Shown one piece after another: positions 6,920 through 13,869 of a DNA stretch of 13,869 bases; the stretch's first letter is position 1; the number at the start of each line of letters is the position of its first letter. Made by a program: the position numbers and the translations under genes. The DNA is from Bacteroidetes bacterium UBA7692 (GTDB lineage Bacteria; Bacteroidota; Bacteroidia; Chitinophagales; LD1). Below the pieces are notes generated by a model, which was given only the letters and a program-made list of their open reading frames with translations, did not search any database and had not been told where the DNA came from. The stretch is taken from assembly GCA_002482725.1 (NCBI GenBank), contig DLGO01000149.1, positions 71,304-85,172 on the forward strand, in the 5' to 3' direction.

Positions 6920-8725
6920 TTATGCAGGCATTTTCTTTTTAGCTCTTGCCCTTTCGTTCTCGTTCAGCAATATTTTGCGCAAACGGATAGAAAGCGGAGT
7001 AACCTCTACGTACTCATCTTCTTGTATATATTCCATAGCTTCTTCCAGGCTCATCAATACCGGTGGAGCAAGGCTGGCCTTGTCATCTGTACCCGATGCA
7101 CGGAAGTTGGTCAGTTTCTTAGCCTCGGTGATGTTTACCACCATGTCATTGTCCTTGTTGTTCTCACCAATGATCTGGCCTTCGTAAACCTCTACACCGC
7201 TTTCGATGAAGAATGTACCACGGTCGCCCAATTTATCCATTGAGTAAGACGTAGCACGGCCCATTTCTTTAGAAATAAGCGTACCGTTCAACCTTGAAGG
7301 GATGTGTCCTTTTGTAGGCTGGAACTCTTTAAAGCGGTGTGCCATGATAGCCTCACCTGCACTTACGTTCAATATAAGCGTACGCAAACCGATGATACCA
7401 CGTGAAGGCATTTCGAACTCCATGTGCATTACGTCACCTTTCGGCTCCATAATCAACAAAGCGCCCTTACGCATAGTGATAAGCTCTATACATTTACCTG
7501 CGCTCTCTTCAGGGCAGTCGATGGTAAGCAACTCTATCGGCTCGTTTTTAACACCGTCTATTTCTTTTATAATAACGCGCGGGTTACCAATGTTCAACTC
7601 AAATCCCTCGCGGCGCATAGTTTCTATCAATACACCCAAGTGCAATATACCACGGCCGAATACTACGAATGAATCTCCGTTTTCAGAATCTTCAACACGC
7701 AACGCAAGGTTTTTCTCCAACTCTTTTGTCAAACGCTCACGTATTTTTTGTGAGGTAACGTGCTTTCCTTCTTTACCGAAGAAAGGTGAGTTGTTTACCG
7801 TGAACACCATGCTCATAGTTGGCTCATCTATAGTGATCGGTGGCAAAGCCTCCGGCGTTTCAGCATCAGCAACTGTATCGCCGATATCGAAACCTTCTAT
7901 ACCTGCAAGTGCGCAAAGGTCACCACAAGCAACCTCTTCTACTTTACGTTTTCCAAGACCATCAAATGTATAAAGCTCTTTTACTTTAGTTTTCACTACA
8001 GTACCGTCCCTTTTCATCAATACTACGTTGCCACCGGTTTTCATGGTGCCACGTGCTACCCTGCCTACCGCTATACGGCCTATGTAGCTAGAGTAGTCCA
8101 ATGAAGTGATCTGCAACTGAACCGGACCGTCCACGATAGGTGGAGATGGTACGTGCTCTACTATCATATCCAGCAAGCTGGTTACGTCTGTTGTAGGTAC
8201 TTTATGGTCGGTGCTCATCCAGCCTTGTTTTGCAGAACCGTAAGCTGTAGGGAAATCCAACTGCTCTTGTGTACCGCCAAGGTGGAACATCAAATCAAAT
8301 ACAGACTCGTGCACTTCATCAGGACGACAGTTTGGCTTATCTACCTTGTTGATTACAAGGATAGGTTTTTTGCCAAGGTTGATAGCTTTGCTCAACACGT
8401 AACGTGTTTGTGGCATTGCACCTTCAAACGCATCTACCAATAGCAAAACACCGTCTGCCATGTTCAATACGCGCTCTACCTCACCACCAAAGTCAGCGTG
8501 ACCCGGGGTATCGATGATATTGATTTTTATTCCTTTGTATTCTACCGCAACGTTCTTGGCAAGGATCGTGATACCACGTTCGCGCTCAAGGTCGTTGTTG
8601 TCCAGGATCAACTCACCGGTTTGCTGGTTTTCGCGGAATAGCTGGCACTGGTGCAACAGCTTGTCTACTAATGTTGTTTTGCCGTGGTCAACGTGGGCAA
8701 TGATGGCTATATTTCTGATATTCAT
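6920..8725 (-). CDS. typA: Translational GTPase TypA/BipA
   Basis: A full-length (601-residue) ribosome-associated GTPase of the EF-G/LepA superfamily. TypA acts in ribosome assembly and in growth under cold and other stress. The GTPase motifs are all present: G1 AHVDHGKT (10-17), G2 RGITI (50-54), G3 DTPGHADFGGEVERV (72-86), G4 NKVDKP (126-131) and G5 GSAKQGW (163-169). The EF-Tu-like beta-barrel follows at about 200-290. The EF-G domain III/V-like region follows, including PSRGIIGLR. The TypA-specific C-terminal domain contains FRASGTDDK and ends in a basic tail, RARAKKKMPA. The start codon places the MNIRNIAIIAHVDHGK segment where TypA proteins begin. It is bounded by its own terminator at 6841-6874 and by a 300-base non-coding stretch upstream, so it looks monocistronic. 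Confidence 0.98.
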   Translation of the reverse strand: MNIRNIAIIAHVDHGKTTLVDKLLHQCQLFRENQQTGELILDNNDLERERGITILAKNVAVEYKGIKINIIDTPGHADFGGEVERVLNMADGVLLLVDAFEGAMPQTRYVLSKAINLGKKPILVINKVDKPNCRPDEVHESVFDLMFHLGGTQEQLDFPTAYGSAKQGWMSTDHKVPTTDVTSLLDMIVEHVPSPPIVDGPVQLQITSLDYSSYIGRIAVGRVARGTMKTGGNVVLMKRDGTVVKTKVKELYTFDGLGKRKVEEVACGDLCALAGIEGFDIGDTVADAETPEALPPITIDEPTMSMVFTVNNSPFFGKEGKHVTSQKIRERLTKELEKNLALRVEDSENGDSFVVFGRGILHLGVLIETMRREGFELNIGNPRVIIKEIDGVKNEPIELLTIDCPEESAGKCIELITMRKGALLIMEPKGDVMHMEFEMPSRGIIGLRTLILNVSAGEAIMAHRFKEFQPTKGHIPSRLNGTLISKEMGRATSYSMDKLGDRGTFFIESGVEVYEGQIIGENNKDNDMVVNITEAKKLTNFRASGTDDKASLAPPVLMSLEEAMEYIQEDEYVEVTPLSIRLRKILLNENERARAKKKMPA

Positions 8726-8785
8726 AATACTTGCAGTGGCTTAAACAAAAAGGAAAATCCCCGATTACGCTTGCTTAAGCGGGCG

Positions 8786-8793
8786 CGAAGGTA
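8786..8793 (-). promoter_or_regulatory. Candidate -7 promoter element for typA
   Basis: On the minus strand this reads TACCTTCG, one mismatch from TAnnTTTG, and is followed by CGCCC. It would give a 5' leader of about 55 bases before the typA ATG. No convincing -33 TTG is present, so this is a moderate candidate only. Confidence 0.35.
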
Positions 8794-8856
8794 AGCTTTT
8801 TAACCGAGAGCGACTAACTCTGGTATATGAAGAAATGGTAAAACATCTCAATATCT

Positions 8857-8894
8857 GTGGTGCGGTTAGCTAACGTGTTGATTAGCCGCACTAT
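8857..8894. repeat. Long inverted repeat (hairpin) in the typA upstream region
   Basis: The arms GTGCGGTTAGCTAAC (8860-8874) and GTTGATTAGCCGCAC (8877-8891) can form 14 of 15 pairs in RNA, three of them G-U, with one C-A mismatch. One U-A and two G-U pairs extend the base. The GC-rich half is at the foot of the stem. No T-run follows on either strand, so it is not a standard rho-independent terminator. Confidence 0.65.
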
Positions 8895-9025
8895 ACAATC
8901 GCTGCTATTTTCCCGTTGTAAAACATTACAGCCAATCTTCACACCTTCTTTTTTGTTAATTAACGTTTTATCATCTGTAATTGAAATGTTAAAGATACCT
9001 ATGCGTTGGTTATAAGCCGATCTAA

Positions 9026-9889
9026 TCAGTAGTAGTGGAATAATATAGGCAATGTGACTTGAAATTCTATTTTCTTCTCTAAATCAGCAAAAAGAAAATC
9101 TTTTAACTCAAACCTGTTTATTTTGGGGTCTGCCAAAATTGGGATACTGCTGAACTTACTTCCTGTTTGCCTGATTTCCTTCTTCCCTTCGGTGCTATTG
9201 TAGACTACAGTATAGCCTAATAGTTTGAACCGGTCTTCTTTAAACAATTTTACCTGTTCTATTTGCAATACTTCATACTTCTTTGAGCTGGGAAACATGC
9301 CAGACATAAATTCTCTATAACTACTATCGTATTCAGGGATTATATTTTCATGATTTTTTGTTTCGAAGTATACTAAAGGGGTATCTACCATGCTTTGCAA
9401 AAACGCCTGATAGTCAAGGCGCTTTTGTTCGAGGGTGGTGGTATCGATATTTTTGCGTAAAACCCAAAATGAAATATTAAGATCAGGTGCCTGGAAAGTA
9501 TCATTTGTTACTTTGTTCAGAATTTTGAAATCGCAAAACCTGATTTCTGTACCCGGCTTATGGTTGCGTTTCATAACTACACTATTGCTGAGGTCTTTGC
9601 TATAGTATTTGGTTTCATCATAATCACCAAGCCTGATGTAGTATAGATTATAGTGAAGCAATTCATAATCTGGGTCGCACATGTTTACAGACTTCAACTT
9701 ATGGATAAAGTGCCTGGTTGTTCGCAGGCCTGTATATAGGTTTTCTTTGTCTGAATCTTTATACGCGATGAAACTGAATGTGTCACCATCGGTAGTTTCA
9801 AAACAGATATGCGGCACAGATCCCTGGGATTTAACTGAATAGCCAGCCAGGAGGAAAACGAATATGATAATAAAATGTAGTGGCTTCAT
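9026..9889 (-). CDS. Secreted protein of unknown function
   Basis: A 287-residue protein I do not recognise. The first 21 or so residues are a clear signal peptide (MKPLH, then a hydrophobic run IIIFVFLLAGY, cleavage near KSQ). The N-terminus of the mature protein is not a Cys, so it is not a lipoprotein. The mature chain is rich in Tyr, Phe, Lys and Asp, has three cysteines (29, 71, 119) and no further membrane segment. It looks like a soluble periplasmic or outer-surface protein. Segments such as SVPHICFETTDGDTF and YYIRLGDYDETKYYSKDLS are not motifs known to me. It stands alone, with non-coding DNA on both sides (about 300 and 430 bases). The coding call rests on the uninterrupted frame, the signal peptide and normal amino-acid composition. 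Confidence 0.8.
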   Translation of the reverse strand: MKPLHFIIIFVFLLAGYSVKSQGSVPHICFETTDGDTFSFIAYKDSDKENLYTGLRTTRHFIHKLKSVNMCDPDYELLHYNLYYIRLGDYDETKYYSKDLSNSVVMKRNHKPGTEIRFCDFKILNKVTNDTFQAPDLNISFWVLRKNIDTTTLEQKRLDYQAFLQSMVDTPLVYFETKNHENIIPEYDSSYREFMSGMFPSSKKYEVLQIEQVKLFKEDRFKLLGYTVVYNSTEGKKEIRQTGSKFSSIPILADPKINRFELKDFLFADLEKKIEFQVTLPILFHYY

Positions 9890-9948
9890 GAGGTAGAGTC
9901 TTTAAAACTAAGATAGCATAATTTGCTTTACAGATTGGTGACTTCAGC

Positions 9949-10143
9949 TTAGTCTTTCATCAATACATAATTTCCCCCTCTTTTTCTCCCTGTATTCGTC
10001 ACCATGCACATGACACCTGTTCCTTTGAGGACTAAAAAAGACGTCCTTATTTTTAGCCGCCTGCCGCAGGTTAAAAACGCTGCACATTCTGTTGGCAAAA
10101 TCCCTGCATTGTGTTTTCCACATAAGGGATTCAAGTCAGCCAA
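9949..10143 (-). other. Doubtful 64-codon ORF, possibly part of a dispersed repeat
   Basis: This frame begins only at a TTG; no in-frame ATG occurs before about two-thirds of its length. The predicted peptide has four Cys (positions 8, 20, 26, 46) and a basic C-terminal third (TNTGRKRGGNY), with no signal peptide or membrane segment. Two overlapping imperfect palindromes run through its middle, which is unusual for coding DNA. I do not recognise the protein. It could be a small gene, but a structured non-coding element or dispersed intergenic repeat that happens to be open in one frame explains the palindromes better. Confidence 0.25.
10028..10077. repeat. Two overlapping imperfect inverted repeats
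   Basis: The first is centred on GACGTC: GGACTAAAAAAGAC pairs imperfectly, with bulges, with GTCCTTATTTTTAGCC (10028-10058). The second is TTTTTA, a bulge, CCTGC, one base, GCAGG, a bulge, TAAAAA (about 10050-10077), containing the hyphenated palindrome CCTGCCGCAGG at 10060-10070. The A/T arms are shared, so two alternative foldings compete for the same bases. There is no adjacent gene end that needs a terminator. Confidence 0.55.
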
Positions 10144-10218
10144 GCATTGTGAATTTTAGTAACCGTCCGTAAACAATTCCTGTTGAAAAATGGGATTTCA
10201 TGCTGCGGCCTTTAAAAT

Positions 10219-10226
10219 TAGATTTG
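10219..10226 (+). promoter_or_regulatory. Bacteroidota -7 promoter element for nrdJ
   Basis: TAGATTTG, a perfect TAnnTTTG match, 92 bases before the nrdJ ATG. It would give a leader of about 85-88 bases that includes the palindrome at 10259-10272. No TTG is present at the -33 spacing. Confidence 0.5.
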
Positions 10227-10258
10227 TTAGGATAACGATTTACAACACAGTTTTTCGC

Positions 10259-10272
10259 TGCCGGCACCGGCA
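10259..10272. repeat. Short palindrome in the nrdJ leader
   Basis: TGCCGGCACCGGCA: six-base arms TGCCGG/CCGGCA around a central CA. The two-base spacer makes a stable RNA hairpin less likely than a DNA-level operator, but either is possible. It lies 46 bases before the nrdJ start, downstream of the candidate promoter. It does not resemble an NrdR box as I know it. Confidence 0.4.
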
Positions 10273-10318
10273 TCTGCTTTTAGAAACTCAATTTTTTTAA
10301 ACGATAAAGTCCCAGTCA

Positions 10319-13300
10319 ATGGCAAAAAAATCTACCTCAAAAGGTCTTTCAGTAGGCCGCTATTACACCCAATCAGGTGTTAGCCCTTTCGACATGTTCG
10401 AATACGATTTGCGCAGCAGTGTGATACGGAATCCCAAGGGCGATGCCGTATTTGAAATGCACAATGTAGAGGTGCCTAAGTCGTGGAGCCAGGTGGCTAC
10501 CGACATTATGGCGCAGAAGTATTTCCGCAGGGCGGGAGTGCCAATGGCAGATGGTACATTGGGTGGGGAGACCTCTGTAAAGCAGGTAACGCACCGCCTG
10601 GCAAATTGCTGGAGGGTATGGGGCGAAAAGTACGGCTACTTCGCTACAGCAGATGATGCACAGGCTTTTTACGATGAATTAATATACTCCCTGGTAAGCC
10701 AGATGGCTGCGCCAAACTCACCGCAGTGGTTCAACACGGGCTTGCACAGCTCTTACGGTATTACGGGCAAGCCACAGGGGCACTACTATGTAGACCCTGA
10801 CACCGGCAAGCTGGAGCAATCTACTTCGGCCTATGAGCGCCCTCAGCCACATGCCTGCTTTATATTAAGTGTAGGCGACGACCTGGTAAACGATGGCGGC
10901 ATCATGGACCTTTGGGTACGCGAGGCGCGTATCTTTAAATATGGTTCGGGCGTGGGTACCAACTACAGCAATATCCGTGGCGAAGGCGAAAAGCTGAGCG
11001 GAGGGGGTACCTCCAGCGGCTTGATGAGCTTCCTGAAAATAGGTGATAGCGCAGCGGGTGCTATTAAGAGTGGTGGCACAACACGCCGAGCAGCCAAAAT
11101 GGTGTGCCTGGACCTTGACCACCCGGAGGTATTGGACTTCATTTCGTGGAAAATGAAAGAAGAGGACAAAGTGGCTGCCCTGATAGCTGCCGGTTATGAC
11201 AACCACTACGAAGGCGAAGCATACCGCACGGTAAGCGGACAAAACTCAAACAACTCTGTTCGCATACCTAATAAGTTCTTCCATGCATTGGAGAAGGGGC
11301 AGGACTGGGCGCTTACTTCCCGTACCGATGGCCGCACTATGCGCAGCATACCGAGTGCCGAAATGTGGGATAAGATAGCCCTGGCAGCATGGCGCTGCGC
11401 AGACCCTGGCGTGCAGTACAACACTACTATAAATGAGTGGCATACCTGCCCGGAGGACGGTGAGATACGCGCCAGCAACCCATGCAGCGAGTATATGTTC
11501 CTGGACAATACCGCCTGCAACCTGGCATCTTTCAACCTGCGCAAGTTCTTCAACGACAAAACGCTTGACTTTGATGTAAAAGGATTTGAGCACATGAGCC
11601 GCATCTGGACCATGGTATTGGAGATCTCTGTACTGATGGCGCAGTTCCCCAGCAAAGAGGTGGCGCAGTTGTCTTACGACTTCCGTACCCTTGGGCTTGG
11701 CTTTGCCAACCTGGGCTCGGTGCTGATGGTAAGCGGAATACCTTACGATAGCGAAAAGGCACGTGCCATAGGTGGTGCTATTGCTGCTATCATGACGGGC
11801 ATAGCTTACAAAACCAGCGCAGAAATGGCGTCTGTTTTGGGTGCATTCAGTGGCTACGAGCGCAACAAGGAGCACATGCTGCGCGTAATGCGCAACCACC
11901 GCTATGCTGCATACAATGCCGCACCGGAAACTTACGAGGGATTGGAAATAAAGCCATGCGGCATAGACCCGCAATATTGCCCCGACTATCTGTTGCAGGC
12001 AGCTACCAACGCATGGGATGATGCACTGCAGCTGGGTGAGCAATATGGCTACCGCAATGCGCAAACAACAGTAATAGCACCTACAGGCACTATCGGCTTG
12101 CTGATGGATTGCGATACTACCGGTGTAGAGCCTGACTTCGCTTTGGTGAAGTTTAAAAAGCTATCAGGCGGCGGTTACTTCAAAATAGTAAACGAGTGTG
12201 TGCCTTATGCCCGGCATACATTGGGTTATACGCCGGCGCAGGTAGAAGCTATAGTAAACTATGCCAAAGGCCATGGTACATTGTACAACTGCCCGTCTAT
12301 AAATCCTGACTCATTGATGTCGAAAGGATTTACACAAAAAGATATAGATGCTGTAGAGGCGCAATTGCCTGCGGCATTCGATATCACTTTTGCATTCAAC
12401 GTGTACAGCCTGGGCGAAGAAACATTGAAGCGCATAGGTTTCACATCGGAGCAATACCAGTCTGCCAACTTCAACCTGCTGCGCGAGCTGGGCTACAGCA
12501 AAGCAGAGATAAACGAGGCAAACGAATATGTATGCGGCACTATGACTGTAGAGGGTGCGCCATACCTGAAAGATGAGCACCTGCCGGTATTTGACTGTGC
12601 CAACAAGTGCGGTGCTAAAGGACAGCGCTACATACATGCCGAAGGGCACATCCGCATGATGGGCAGCACGCAGCCATTCCTGAGCGGCGCTATTTCTAAA
12701 ACTATCAACCTGCCAAACGAAGCGACCATAGACGATATAAAAGGCTGCTACGAACTAAGCTGGAAGCTGGGATTGAAAGCCAATGCACTATACCGTGACG
12801 GTTGCAAAATGTCGCAGCCGCTATCGAACAAAAAGGACGACGAAAAAGAAGATACAAAAGCCACTACAGAAACAGCTACTGTATCAGCTACCTCTACCGC
12901 AGCACCGGAGCAAACATTCAGCAAGCTGACACCGGAGCAGGTATTGGAGGCAGCACGCCAACTGATGCAGGACTCTTCGGATACTGCATTCATGCGGGAG
13001 CTGAGCAGGATAGTGGAGCGCAAAAAACTACCAAGCAGGCGCACCGGCTTTACGCAGAAAGCAAAGGTGGGTGGCCAGACGGTGTTTGTGCGCACAGGCG
13101 AATACGAAGACACCACGCTGGGCGAAATATTCATAGACATGCACAAGGAGGGCGCGAGCTTCCGCAGCCTGATGAACTGCTTTGCCATATCGGTTTCTAT
13201 AGGCTTGCAATACGGCGTACCGCTGGAGGAGTTTGTAAACAAATTCACCTTTACGCGCTTCGAGCCAAGCGGTATGGTAGACCACCCGAATATCAAGAAT

Positions 13301-13660
13301 GCAAGCTCTATAGTGGATTATATTTTCCGCCTGCTGGCCTTCGAATACCTGGGCAGGACCGACCTGGTACATATCACCCCATCGGAGCTGGCGCAAAAAG
13401 AGCGCAGCAGCCTTGACCTGACTTCGGACATAAGCGAAGAGGATATACCCGAAAGAAAGGTAGAAGTAAAGAAGCCTGTAGCCAAAGTTGAAGTGAAACG
13501 CACAACTGTAACCAGCGGCAGCAGCATGCTGGCCTTTAACCAGGCAGCACAGAGCATGATGGGCGATGCGCCTGCATGCAGCGTGTGTGGCAACATAACC
13601 ATACGCAGTGGCACCTGCTACAAATGCAACAACTGCGGCAACAGCATGGGCTGCAGCTAG
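10319..13660 (+). CDS. nrdJ: Adenosylcobalamin-dependent (class II) ribonucleotide reductase
   Basis: A complete 1113-residue class II reductase that reduces ribonucleotides to deoxyribonucleotides in the cytoplasm, using adenosylcobalamin to make the thiyl radical. In the finger loop SNPCSEY, Asn387, Cys389 (thiyl) and Glu391 are the active-site residues. The redox pair is Cys180 (PHACFILS) and Cys400 (NTACNLAS); the 11-residue spacing from Cys389 to Cys400 is what I recall for Thermotoga NrdJ. Other landmarks are NSPQWFNTG (133-141), SGGTTRRAAKM (251-261), GQNSNNSVR (307-315) and APTGTIGLLMD in the C-terminal barrel. A low-complexity Lys/Asp/Glu then Thr/Ala linker (about 833-860) joins the barrel to a TSCPD-type domain (about 900-1010). 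A cysteine-rich tail follows: CxxC 1087/1090, CxxC 1100/1103, Cys1106 and Cys1112, i.e. a zinc ribbon and a terminal redox cysteine. No intein is present. The Lys-rich start (MAKKSTSKGLSVGRYYT) and distance to the conserved core support the ATG chosen. Confidence 0.97.
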   Translation: MAKKSTSKGLSVGRYYTQSGVSPFDMFEYDLRSSVIRNPKGDAVFEMHNVEVPKSWSQVATDIMAQKYFRRAGVPMADGTLGGETSVKQVTHRLANCWRVWGEKYGYFATADDAQAFYDELIYSLVSQMAAPNSPQWFNTGLHSSYGITGKPQGHYYVDPDTGKLEQSTSAYERPQPHACFILSVGDDLVNDGGIMDLWVREARIFKYGSGVGTNYSNIRGEGEKLSGGGTSSGLMSFLKIGDSAAGAIKSGGTTRRAAKMVCLDLDHPEVLDFISWKMKEEDKVAALIAAGYDNHYEGEAYRTVSGQNSNNSVRIPNKFFHALEKGQDWALTSRTDGRTMRSIPSAEMWDKIALAAWRCADPGVQYNTTINEWHTCPEDGEIRASNPCSEYMFLDNTACNLASFNLRKFFNDKTLDFDVKGFEHMSRIWTMVLEISVLMAQFPSKEVAQLSYDFRTLGLGFANLGSVLMVSGIPYDSEKARAIGGAIAAIMTGIAYKTSAEMASVLGAFSGYERNKEHMLRVMRNHRYAAYNAAPETYEGLEIKPCGIDPQYCPDYLLQAATNAWDDALQLGEQYGYRNAQTTVIAPTGTIGLLMDCDTTGVEPDFALVKFKKLSGGGYFKIVNECVPYARHTLGYTPAQVEAIVNYAKGHGTLYNCPSINPDSLMSKGFTQKDIDAVEAQLPAAFDITFAFNVYSLGEETLKRIGFTSEQYQSANFNLLRELGYSKAEINEANEYVCGTMTVEGAPYLKDEHLPVFDCANKCGAKGQRYIHAEGHIRMMGSTQPFLSGAISKTINLPNEATIDDIKGCYELSWKLGLKANALYRDGCKMSQPLSNKKDDEKEDTKATTETATVSATSTAAPEQTFSKLTPEQVLEAARQLMQDSSDTAFMRELSRIVERKKLPSRRTGFTQKAKVGGQTVFVRTGEYEDTTLGEIFIDMHKEGASFRSLMNCFAISVSIGLQYGVPLEEFVNKFTFTRFEPSGMVDHPNIKNASSIVDYIFRLLAFEYLGRTDLVHITPSELAQKERSSLDLTSDISEEDIPERKVEVKKPVAKVEVKRTTVTSGSSMLAFNQAAQSMMGDAPACSVCGNITIRSGTCYKCNNCGNSMGCS

Positions 13661-13680
13661 TATATAACGCAATAAATCAG

Positions 13681-13715
13681 AAGGCGGTTATCCCACAAGG
13701 TAACCGCCTTTTTTA
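13681..13715 (+). terminator. Rho-independent terminator of nrdJ
   Basis: AAGGCGGTTA (13681-13690) and TAACCGCCTT (13701-13710) form a perfect 10-bp stem around a ten-base loop, followed directly by a T-run. It lies 20 bases after the nrdJ stop codon. The stem core AAGGCGGTT is the same as in the terminator at 1858-1897. Confidence 0.93.
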
Positions 13716-13869
13716 TTCGCCAATATGTAGCGAAGTAGCATTGCTGTATCTCTTACATCACAGGTGTTCGGAAGATTCTTTTGTTGTGCATATTCGTTGG
13801 TAACGCTGGGTAACAGAAATCGAGCATTGCGCAACCATACCTTTGCTATATCGACCAATGCGCCTTATT
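13716..13869. other. Right-edge sequence without a recognisable gene
   Basis: About 155 bases after the nrdJ terminator. On the minus strand one frame is open from the edge to a TGA at 13758-13760 (36 codons, including SKGMVAQCSISVTQRYQR). It could be the C-terminal end of a gene beyond the window, but the peptide matches nothing I know and the length proves little. Confidence 0.3.

Larger units (their letters stand above)
8726..9025. other. Gene-free stretch upstream of typA with palindromes
   Basis: This 300-base region between typA and the secreted protein at 9026 has no credible reading frame. It holds a typA promoter candidate, a strong hairpin (8857-8894) and a perfect 10-bp palindrome GTTAATTAAC at 8955-8964. 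I see no tRNA or recognisable riboswitch. Confidence 0.6.
9890..10318. other. Long intergenic region between the secreted protein and nrdJ
   Basis: A 429-base stretch between divergent genes. It holds a doubtful 64-codon ORF on the minus strand (9949-10143), an inverted-repeat block (10028-10077), a good nrdJ promoter candidate (10219-10226) and a short palindrome in the nrdJ leader (10259-10272). I find no B12-box-like sequence or recognisable riboswitch. Confidence 0.6.

Noticed and set aside
8860..8891. Terminator of the secreted-protein gene at 9026
   Set aside because: The hairpin is 132 bases beyond the stop codon and has no T-run on either strand, so I list it as a repeat instead.
10140..10318. 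Cobalamin riboswitch in the nrdJ leader
   Set aside because: No B12-box-like sequence is visible, and the predicted leader is too short for the known riboswitch fold.
11246..12064. Long (272-codon) minus-strand frame inside nrdJ
   Set aside because: It is antisense to the catalytic core of nrdJ, which is well conserved; such frames are common opposite GC-richer genes.
12802..13416. Alternative plus-strand frame of 204 codons within nrdJ
   Set aside because: It overlaps the linker and TSCPD domain in another frame; the nrdJ frame is continuous and shows family motifs, so there is no frameshift or second gene.
10319..13660. Intein or split in nrdJ
   Set aside because: Ribonucleotide reductases often carry inteins, but no long insertion or splicing-junction pattern interrupts the conserved blocks here.
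13758..13868. C-terminal end of a minus-strand gene at the right edge
   Set aside because: Only 36 codons with no recognisable motif; an open frame of this length is expected by chance.
1..13869. CRISPR array, insertion sequence, phage or tRNA gene
   Set aside because: I saw no regularly spaced repeats, transposase or integrase motifs, terminal inverted repeats with target duplications, or tRNA cloverleaf.

Overview
The window reads as an ordinary chromosomal segment of a Bacteroidota bacterium, most likely from the Chitinophagales/Sphingobacteriales side. The reasons are the overall character of the proteins (a rhomboid with a DUF6576-like tail, DUF4395, a short RsmI-like methylase, NrdJ with a zinc-ribbon tail), the near absence of Shine-Dalgarno sequences, and several perfect matches to the Bacteroidota -7 promoter element TAnnTTTG in front of genes. 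No rRNA, tRNA, CRISPR array, insertion sequence or phage gene is visible.

Layout. (1) 1-1020, minus: the N-terminal 169 codons of a 3-oxoadipyl-CoA-type thiolase that runs off the left edge, preceded by a small DUF4395 membrane protein. (2) 1149-1850, plus: an RsmI-like SAM-dependent methyltransferase, ending at a perfect 20-bp inverted-repeat terminator that also serves the converging gene. (3) 1913-4538, minus: two tandem rhomboid intramembrane proteases (3861-4538, then 2948-3844), followed by a secreted coiled-coil protein (1913-2812). (4) 4721-6136, plus: a CPA2-type cation/H+ antiporter, divergent from the rhomboids. (5) 6143-8725, minus: typA/bipA (6920-8725) with a clear terminator, then a secreted two-LysM protein (6143-6766) converging on the antiporter with six bases between the stops. 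(6) 8726-10318: an unrecognised secreted protein (9026-9889) between two gene-poor stretches that hold hairpins, an imperfect palindromic block and a doubtful 64-codon ORF. (7) 10319-13660, plus: a complete adenosylcobalamin-dependent class II ribonucleotide reductase (nrdJ) with its terminator, then 155 bases with no recognisable gene.

How the genes relate. Most are independent housekeeping functions: acyl-CoA thiolysis, RNA methylation, ion homeostasis, ribosome assembly/stress (TypA) and dNTP synthesis (NrdJ). The only group that looks like a functional unit is the rhomboid-rhomboid pair, possibly with the downstream coiled-coil protein. I see no convincing new multi-gene system. The best leads are non-coding: the structured block at 10028-10077, the repeats upstream of the antiporter, a possible leaderless rhomboid mRNA, and two distant terminators with the same stem core.
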